Positions 58,219 to 64,000 of a DNA stretch of 64,000 nucleotides are shown here, in pieces; position 1 is the first letter of the stretch; every line of letters starts with the position of its first letter. A model generated the notes under the pieces. The model saw only the letters and a list, made by a program, of their open reading frames with translations. It had not been told where the DNA came from and searched no databases. The translations under genes were made by a program, and so were the position numbers. This DNA comes from Levilinea sp. (GTDB taxonomy: Bacteria; Chloroflexota; Anaerolineae; Anaerolineales; Anaerolineaceae): NCBI GenBank assembly GCA_029975215.1, contig JARKPO010000076.1:1-64000 (forward strand). Direction: 5' to 3'.

Positions 58219-59448
58219 ATGCTTACTCTGCTGCATTTTGCCGACGCTCACATTGATATGGCTGCCCACGGCAGGCATGACCCCGAAAGCGGTCTGCCTG
58301 TGCGCGTGTTGGATTTCCTCAAGGCGCTGGACACCATTGTAGATACGGCCATTCAGGAGAAGGTGGACCTGGTGGTGTTTGCGGGCGACACCTACAAAGA
58401 CCGTACACCGGTGCCCACTTTCCAGCGCGAATGGGGGCGGCGCATCATGCGCCTGTCGCGGGCGGGCATCCCCACCCTGCTGTTGGTGGGCAACCACGAT
58501 CTTTCCCCTGCGGTGGGACGCGCCCACACCCTGCATGAGTATGACACCCTGGAAGTGCCTTACGTCAAGGTTTTAGGGAAACCGGCTTTTCTGGGCCCCC
58601 AGGATCTGTGGGGGCTGCCTTTGCAGGTGATCGCCTTGCCGTGGATCAACCGCTCTGGGCTGATGGCGGCCTTGCAGGTGCGCGGGCTGACCCCTGACGA
58701 GGTGGCGGGGGAGGTGGAAGCGCGCGTGTCTCCTTTGATTGAAGCGTTGATCGCTGAGGCTGACCCGACCTTGCCCACGGTGCTGACGGCCCACGCCTCG
58801 GTGCAGGGGGCCACGTACGGCGGCGAGCGCAGTGTGATGCTGGGAGCAGATGTGGTGCTGCCGGGCGGGCTGCTGCGCGATCCGCGCCTGGATTACGTGG
58901 CCCTGGGGCACATTCACAAAGGCCAGAACCTGAACCCCGATGCGCACCCGCCGGTGATTTACCCGGGCTCCATCGAACGCGTGGATTTCGGCGAGGTTGC
59001 TGACGATAAATTTTTTGTGGTGGCGCGGGTGGAGCGCGACAAAACCGAAGTGGAATGGCGTAAGCTGCACGGGCGGCGCTTTTTGGACCGCAGCCTGACG
59101 GTTGAGTCTCAGGAAGGCTTTATGCAGCAGGTACTGGCGGTGCTGCCGACGGTGCAGGAACTGGAGGGGGCTATTTTTCGCCTGACCCTGGCTTACCCGC
59201 GCGATTGGGAACCGCTGCTGGACGAAGCTGCGCTGCGGGCGGCCTGCGCCAATGCTTTTGAATTTCATTTGATCCGCCGTCCCAAGGTGGAGGCCAGCTT
59301 GCGCCTGCCCAATGACCAGACCATCAGCAGCCTTTCCCCCCTGGATTTGCTCGACCGCTACTTTGGCGTCGTTCAGACCAACCCCCAGGAAACCCCGGCG
59401 CTGCGCGCCCTGGCCGATGAGGTCATCCGGCAGGTGAACGAAGAATAA
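58219..59448 (+). CDS. sbcD: Exonuclease SbcD (Mre11-type nuclease)
   Basis: A 409-residue calcineurin-like nuclease, partner of SbcC. Metal motifs: HFADAHID (Asp9, His11), VFAGDTYKD, LLVGNHDLSP, LTAHASVQGA and LGHIHKGQ. The C-terminal capping region follows from about 270. The complex opens DNA hairpins and blocked ends. ATG 58219 fits the conserved start; the upstream in-frame extension overlaps the C39 gene. No good ribosome binding site is visible; translation may be coupled to the gene before. sbcC is not adjacent: a CorC-type gene lies between. Confidence 0.94.
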   Translation: MLTLLHFADAHIDMAAHGRHDPESGLPVRVLDFLKALDTIVDTAIQEKVDLVVFAGDTYKDRTPVPTFQREWGRRIMRLSRAGIPTLLLVGNHDLSPAVGRAHTLHEYDTLEVPYVKVLGKPAFLGPQDLWGLPLQVIALPWINRSGLMAALQVRGLTPDEVAGEVEARVSPLIEALIAEADPTLPTVLTAHASVQGATYGGERSVMLGADVVLPGGLLRDPRLDYVALGHIHKGQNLNPDAHPPVIYPGSIERVDFGEVADDKFFVVARVERDKTEVEWRKLHGRRFLDRSLTVESQEGFMQQVLAVLPTVQELEGAIFRLTLAYPRDWEPLLDEAALRAACANAFEFHLIRRPKVEASLRLPNDQTISSLSPLDLLDRYFGVVQTNPQETPALRALADEVIRQVNEE

Positions 59449-59483
59449 CCGCCTGGCGGCGTACCTCGCTCCATATTCTGACA

Positions 59484-59492
59484 TGATATACT
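59484..59492 (+). promoter_or_regulatory. Extended -10 promoter inside the sbcD-sbcC region
   Basis: TGATATACT (TG, one base, TATACT), 9 nt before the ATG at 59502. The leader would be about 3 nt. Confidence 0.5.
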
Positions 59493-59501
59493 GTTAAGAC
59501 C

Positions 59502-60830
59502 ATGCCCACAGCCTTTGAAATTTTGATTCTTTTGCTGCTGATTCTGGCTAACGGCCTGTTTGCCATGACGGAGATCGCGGTGGTATCTTCGCGCAAGGCG
59601 CGGCTGCAGCAGATGGCTGAAGACGGCAATGCCGGAGCGCGCACAGCTCTGGCGTTGGCGGAAGATCCAAACCGTCTGCTGTCCACCATTCAGGTGGGGA
59701 TTACGCTGATCGGTGTGCTCTCGGGTGCGCTGGGCGGTGCCACCCTGGCGGGCGACCTGGCCCCGGTGATCGCCAAAATCCCATGGGCGTGGGTTCAAAC
59801 TTCCAGTTACCAGATTGCCTTCGTCCTGATCGTGATGGTCATCACCTACCTTTCGCTGGTGCTGGGCGAATTGGTGCCCAAGCGCCTGGGTTTGAACAAT
59901 CCCGAAGGTGTGGCAGTGCGCATGGCGCGCGGGATGAACGGGCTTTCAAATATCGCCCAACCGCTGGTGCGCCTGTTGAGCAGTTCCACCGACGCCATTC
60001 TACGCCTGTTGGGTATGCGCGAATCACAGGAACCGCCGGTGACCAACGAGGAAATTAAGATCCTCCTGGAACAGGGAACCCAGGTGGGGGTGTTTGAGGC
60101 GGGTGAGCAGGATTTGGTGGAAAGTGTTTTCCGCTTCAGCGACCGCTCGGTGGACGCCATGATGACCCCGCGCACTGAGGTAACCTGGCTGGATCTGGAT
60201 GATTCGTTGGAAGTGAACCTGCAGAAAGTGCGCCAAAGCCCCCACTTGCTTTTGCCGGTAGCTCAGGGCAGCCTGGATAACGTTCAGGGCATTCTTAATG
60301 TGCGCGACCTTTTGGATGCACGCCTGGAAGGTGGGGAAATTGACCTGCGAGCGCTGTTGGAGCCACCTATGTTTGTCCCCGAAAGCGCTCCAGCGCTCAA
60401 GGTTTTGGAAATGGTTAAAAACACCGGCCTGCCGATGGTGTTGGTGATGGATGAGTACGGCGGCGTGCTGGGAATGGTGACTCTTTTGGACATCTTGCGC
60501 GCCATTGTGGGTAATTTTCCCACCACCGGCGAAGCACCCGATCCGCTGGTGGTACACCGCGAGGACAATTCCTGGCTGTTGGATGGGCTGCTGCGCGTGG
60601 ATGAGATGAAAGAACTGCTGGAACTGGACGATCTGCCAGATGAAGAGCGCGTGGGCTATCAGACTCTGGGCGGGATGATGATGAGCCAGTTTGGCGATAT
60701 TCCGCGGGCTGGCCAGCACTTCGAATGGGGTGGGTACCGCTTTGAAGTGGTGGATATGGATCAGCGGCGGGTGGATAAGGTCTTGGTCATTCCCCTGACT
60801 GGATCTCAAGAGGCTTCGACAACCAACTAA
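59502..60830 (+). CDS. CNNM/CorC-type membrane protein with CBS pair (second paralogue)
   Basis: A 442-residue protein with the same architecture as that at 42345-43664: CNNM membrane domain (LLLLILANGLFAMTEIAVVSSRKARL at the start, YLSLVLGELVPKRLGLNNPEGVA), a CBS pair (MMTPRTEVTWLDLDDS; GLPMVLVMDEYGGVLGMVTLLDILRAIVG) and a CorC/HlyC domain to the end. Probably a divalent-cation transporter or regulator. Located between sbcD and sbcC. SbcCD needs manganese, but a direct link is conjecture. Confidence 0.92.
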   Translation: MPTAFEILILLLLILANGLFAMTEIAVVSSRKARLQQMAEDGNAGARTALALAEDPNRLLSTIQVGITLIGVLSGALGGATLAGDLAPVIAKIPWAWVQTSSYQIAFVLIVMVITYLSLVLGELVPKRLGLNNPEGVAVRMARGMNGLSNIAQPLVRLLSSSTDAILRLLGMRESQEPPVTNEEIKILLEQGTQVGVFEAGEQDLVESVFRFSDRSVDAMMTPRTEVTWLDLDDSLEVNLQKVRQSPHLLLPVAQGSLDNVQGILNVRDLLDARLEGGEIDLRALLEPPMFVPESAPALKVLEMVKNTGLPMVLVMDEYGGVLGMVTLLDILRAIVGNFPTTGEAPDPLVVHREDNSWLLDGLLRVDEMKELLELDDLPDEERVGYQTLGGMMMSQFGDIPRAGQHFEWGGYRFEVVDMDQRRVDKVLVIPLTGSQEASTTN

Positions 60831-60860
60831 CCCAATGATCACCATTTGAGATCGTGACTT

Positions 60861-63422
60861 ATGATCCCTGTTCGACTGCAAATTTCTAACTTTTTATCAT
60901 ACGGCGATCCCGTAGAGGTGGATTTTTCGGACTTCCACATCGCCTGCATCACCGGTCATAACGGCGCGGGGAAGTCCTCCCTGCTGGACGCCATCACCTG
61001 GGCGCTGTTTGGGCAGGCACGCCGCCGCGATGACGGCATCATCCACAGCCGGGCGCGCCAGGCCGAGGTCATTTTTGATTTCCGCTACGAAGAGCACTTA
61101 TACCGCGTGCAGCGCATCAAACCGGCGAATAAGACCGGACTGCTGGAATTCTTTGTGCAGAGCAGCAACGGCAGTTTCCGTCCGCTGACCGAACATTCCA
61201 TCCGCGAAACAGAAAGCGCCATCACCCGCACCCTGCGCATGGATTACGAAACTTTTACCAATGCTTCTTTCTTCCTGCAAGGGAAGGCGGATCAATTTGC
61301 CCAGCAGCGCCCTGGCGACCGCAAACGCATCCTCAGCAACATTCTGGGCCTGGAGATTTGGGAGGCTTACCGCGAGCGCACCGCGAAACGGCGGCAGGCG
61401 GAAGAAGCCTCACTGCTGCAGGTGAATGGGCAGCTGCGCGAGATTGAAGAGGAATTGGCCCAGGAAGAACAGCGCCGTGCCCGGCTGCAGGAACTGCAAG
61501 CACAGTTGGAACAGGCTGCTCAGACGCGCCAAAAACAGGCTCAGTGGGTAGATCAGGTGCGGCGGTTGGCCGATTCGCTGGCTGAGCAGGCCCGCCTGGT
61601 GGATTTGTTGGCTCGGCAGGCCGAAACGGCGCGCAGCACCCAACAGGAGCAGGCCGCTGTGCTGCGCACTCGCCTGATGGAGCGGGAGCAGTATCAAGCG
61701 CAGATTGCCCGCGCCGATCAGATCGCGGCCAGTTATCAGGCCTGGAAAGCTGCCCGCCAGGAGCTGGAAGCCTGGGAGGCGATGGCAGCTTCTTTTCGCC
61801 AGATTGAGAACGAACGCGCTGAGCCGCTCTTAGCGCTGGAAGCAGAAAAATCGCGCCTGGAGGCTGAGCGCGAACATTTGCGCAGCCGCCGCCAGCAGAT
61901 GGTTGAAGTGGAAGCCAGGCTGCCCGAGGCAGCCAGAGAGGTTGAGACCGCCCAGGCTGAAACAGTGCGCCTGCAGGCACAGTTGGCCGAGCGCGAAGGA
62001 CTGGAAGCCGAACTGCGCAGCGCCCAGGAGACCCAAATTGAGCTTTCGGCCGAGAATAAGCGCCTGAAATCCGAGATGGATGAGCTGAAGCTGCGCATCC
62101 AACGCCTTAGTGAAGTCACCGGCGCAGCCTGCCCGGTGTGCGGACAACCGCTTTCGGCGCAGGACCGCGAAATGATGGCCGAGGACCTGCAGGCCGAGGG
62201 TAAGAAATTGGGCGACCGCTACCGCGAGAACTTGGAACAAGTGCGGCGCTTTGAGGAACGGCGGCTGCAGATTCACCAGGCCCTGGAGCAGCTGCGACGC
62301 GTGGAAGGAGAGCTGCGCGCGGCGGAACGGCGGCTGGATCAGGCCCATGACCGGCAGGCACAGATGGACGCTGCGCTGCACGAATGGCGCACGGCAGGCC
62401 AAACAGCCCTGGACGCAGTGGAAGCGCGTCTCTCCAACGGGGATTACGCGGCGGAGGCTCGTGCCCGTCTGGCGGCGGTGGATGAGCGTCTGCGCGCTTT
62501 GGGATATGACGGGGCGGCCCACGACGCGGCCCGCCGGGCGGAACAGGCCGGACGCGCCAGTGAAGAGCAGCAGCGCGCGCTGGAAACTGCTCAGGCGGCT
62601 TTGGCCCCCCTGGAACGCGAGATCACAGCCCTGAGCGGACAGGTACAGCAGGCTGAGGAACAGGCGGCAGCCCTGGAGGCCCATTTGTCCGAGGTGCGCC
62701 AGCGCTATGAGGCGGACCGCGCCGGTCTGCCGGATTTGCGTACGGCGGAGAGCGAATTGCTGGGGCTGCAAGAGCAGGAGAACCGCTTGCGAATGCAGGT
62801 GGGGGCGGCTAACCAATCGGTGGAGGTGCTGAAAAATCAGCGCGCGCGCCAGAGCACGCTGCGGGCTGAGCGTGAGGCTCTGGCGGTGCGGATTTCACAC
62901 TGCAAGCAGCTGGAGCGCGCCTTCGGCAAGGACGGCATCCCTTCTCTGCTGATCGAGAACGCTTTGCCGGAAATTGAAGAGCACGCCAATCAGCTGTTAG
63001 ACCGGCTGACCAACGGGGGGATGTCGGTGCGCTTTGCCACCCAAAAGGATTACAAGGATAAGAACCGCGAGGATAAAAAAGAGACCCTGGATATCCTCAT
63101 CAGCGACCCGACCGGGGTGCGCGAATATGAGTTGTTTTCCGGCGGCGAGGCTTTTCGCGTGAATTTCGCCATCCGCCTGGCGCTCTCGCGCGTGCTGGCC
63201 CAGCGCGCCGGGGCGCGGCTGCAAACCCTGGTGATTGACGAGGGCTTTGGCAGTCAGGACGCCGAGGGCCGCCAGCGTCTGGTGGAGGCTATTCACCTGG
63301 TGCAGGACGATTTCGCCAAAATTCTGGTCATCACCCACCTGGAAGAGTTGAAGGACGCTTTTCCGGCGCGCATTGAGGTGGAAAAAGGCCAGAATGGTTC
63401 ACGCGTACAGGTGCTGATTTGA
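60861..63422 (+). CDS. sbcC: Exonuclease SbcC (Rad50-type SMC ATPase)
   Basis: An 853-residue ATPase of the SMC/Rad50 family. Walker A is ITGHNGAGKSSLLDAI (Gly32-Ser39) and the Q-loop region is NASFFLQGKADQFAQ. Two long coiled coils (about 170-410 and 440-720, rich in Glu, Gln, Arg) flank the zinc hook CPVCG (Cys424, Cys427). The signature LFSGGEAFRVNFAIRLALS and Walker B LVIDEGFGSQD complete the C-terminal lobe. It tethers DNA and controls SbcD. A weak ribosome binding site precedes the ATG. The stop overlaps the start of the next gene (TTGA). Confidence 0.96.
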   Translation: MIPVRLQISNFLSYGDPVEVDFSDFHIACITGHNGAGKSSLLDAITWALFGQARRRDDGIIHSRARQAEVIFDFRYEEHLYRVQRIKPANKTGLLEFFVQSSNGSFRPLTEHSIRETESAITRTLRMDYETFTNASFFLQGKADQFAQQRPGDRKRILSNILGLEIWEAYRERTAKRRQAEEASLLQVNGQLREIEEELAQEEQRRARLQELQAQLEQAAQTRQKQAQWVDQVRRLADSLAEQARLVDLLARQAETARSTQQEQAAVLRTRLMEREQYQAQIARADQIAASYQAWKAARQELEAWEAMAASFRQIENERAEPLLALEAEKSRLEAEREHLRSRRQQMVEVEARLPEAAREVETAQAETVRLQAQLAEREGLEAELRSAQETQIELSAENKRLKSEMDELKLRIQRLSEVTGAACPVCGQPLSAQDREMMAEDLQAEGKKLGDRYRENLEQVRRFEERRLQIHQALEQLRRVEGELRAAERRLDQAHDRQAQMDAALHEWRTAGQTALDAVEARLSNGDYAAEARARLAAVDERLRALGYDGAAHDAARRAEQAGRASEEQQRALETAQAALAPLEREITALSGQVQQAEEQAAALEAHLSEVRQRYEADRAGLPDLRTAESELLGLQEQENRLRMQVGAANQSVEVLKNQRARQSTLRAEREALAVRISHCKQLERAFGKDGIPSLLIENALPEIEEHANQLLDRLTNGGMSVRFATQKDYKDKNREDKKETLDILISDPTGVREYELFSGGEAFRVNFAIRLALSRVLAQRAGARLQTLVIDEGFGSQDAEGRQRLVEAIHLVQDDFAKILVITHLEELKDAFPARIEVEKGQNGSRVQVLI

Positions 63423-64000
63423 GCCAAATTGCGGCGCGGGTGGGTGTGATTCAGCGGGTGCTGCCCGCTTATCGGGCGGCCTTTTTTGACGCACTGGCGG
63501 CAGAATGTGCGGGCGGTTTGAGCGTTTTCGCTGGTCAGCCGCGGCCTGAAGAGATGATCGAAGAGCAGCCCACTGGACTGCGCATCGCCGTGCGCGCCGA
63601 GGCCGAAAACCACCATTGGTTCTCTGGCGGCGCGTATCTTTGCTGGCAGGGGGGGCTGATGCATTGGCTGAAGGAATGGCAGCCGCAGGTTTTGATTGTG
63701 GAAGCCAACCCGCGCTATGTGCGCACCCCTTCGGCGGTGCGCTGGATGCACCGCCGCGGCCGCGGGGTGATTGGCTGGGGACTGGGCCTGCCGCACGGCG
63801 GTAAAGGGTTTGCGGGTTGGCTGCGGCGGCGTTTTTTGGCTCAGTTTGACGCCCTGGTCACCTACAGTCAGCAGGGCCTGCGTGAATACCGTGCAGCGGG
63901 TATCCCGGCGGGCAAGGTTTTCTTGGCGCCCAATGCGGTGGCTGGGCGTCCCACGCTGCCCATCCCACCGCGGCAGCCCACTTTTGAAGAGGCTGGCCCG
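63419..64000 (+). CDS. Glycosyltransferase family 4-like, N-terminal part (cut by window edge)
   Basis: An open frame of 194 codons running to the window end without a stop. It starts at a TTG (63419) that overlaps the sbcC stop by 4 nt; a GTG at 63440 is an alternative. The protein begins VGVIQRVLPAYRAAFFDALAAE, the opening typical of GT-B glycosyltransferases. It continues with QPQVLIVEANPRYVRTPSAVRW, GVIGWGLGLPH, DALVTYSQQGLREYRAAGIPAGKVFLAPNAV, a pattern of GT4/GT1-like N-terminal domains. The nucleotide-sugar-binding half is outside. Acceptor and donor unknown. Confidence 0.78.
   Translation, partial: MSQIAARVGVIQRVLPAYRAAFFDALAAECAGGLSVFAGQPRPEEMIEEQPTGLRIAVRAEAENHHWFSGGAYLCWQGGLMHWLKEWQPQVLIVEANPRYVRTPSAVRWMHRRGRGVIGWGLGLPHGGKGFAGWLRRRFLAQFDALVTYSQQGLREYRAAGIPAGKVFLAPNAVAGRPTLPIPPRQPTFEEAGP

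Overview
The window is a gene-dense, GC-rich bacterial chromosome segment. I infer a member of the Chloroflexota, most likely class Anaerolineae. The basis is gene content: many Thr/Pro-linker lipoproteins and secreted proteases, large secreted repeat proteins, a bacterial HerA/NurA operon, GatCAB, FtsX/MacB-type exporters and a complete branched-chain amino acid (Liv) transporter. No rRNA or marker gene here fixes the taxonomy. There is one tRNA (Lys, CUU), no CRISPR array and no prophage.

Layout. 1-975: the first residues of an ISAs1-like transposase cut by the window edge, beside an orphan beta-class DNA methyltransferase. 1074-4435: dimethylargininase and a secreted subtilase. 4574-7982: operon of a methyltransferase-glycosyltransferase fusion, exonuclease VII (xseA/xseB) and a DUF212 membrane protein. 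8058-12155: a 1365-residue secreted protein with plant-type leucine-rich repeats. 12381-15881: nurA, a HAS-barrel gene and herA, with overlapping ends. 16035-20994: cell-surface lipoproteins (HtrA-like protease, its C-terminal-domain paralogue, a PQQ-type sugar dehydrogenase) and small genes. 21068-25333: FtsX-type permease with two ATPases, one fused to a cyclic-nucleotide-binding fold. 25596-30068: GT-C type membrane glycosyltransferases and a CYTH enzyme. 30193-31788: response regulator and threonine synthase. 32042-37501: a Thr/Pro-rich anchored protein, then gatC, gatA, a DUF4870 membrane protein, gatB and an acetyltransferase. 37498-40731: map, a HIT protein, an N-formylglutamate amidohydrolase-like protein and a lipoprotein. 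40992-46120: a frameshifted PPOX protein, then amrB, a CorC-type protein and priA. 46274-48110: a WYL regulator, a REP-associated transposase with two adjacent palindromic repeats, and tRNA-Lys. 48160-50762: YccF, hydroxyacid dehydrogenase and serine/alanine-glyoxylate aminotransferase. 51285-56840: liv operon. 56922-64000: C39 peptidase, sbcD, a second CorC-type protein, sbcC and the start of a glycosyltransferase.

Two end-processing machines, HerA-NurA and SbcCD (the bacterial Mre11-Rad50), lie in one window together with PriA and exonuclease VII, so DNA repair and replication restart are well represented. The aminotransferase/dehydrogenase pair can turn serine into glycerate by way of hydroxypyruvate. 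It is transcribed away from the liv amino-acid importer, with a palindrome between them.

Expression signals are unusually legible. Many genes have TATAAT-like boxes, often preceded by TGn. In several cases the box ends only 6-9 nt before the start codon, which predicts leaderless or nearly leaderless mRNAs. Strong intrinsic terminators separate most operons. I found no clearly undescribed system. The best leads are the WYL/RAYT/REP locus, the ABC ATPase with a cNMP-like domain, the HerA-HAS-NurA operon and the leaderless-promoter pattern.
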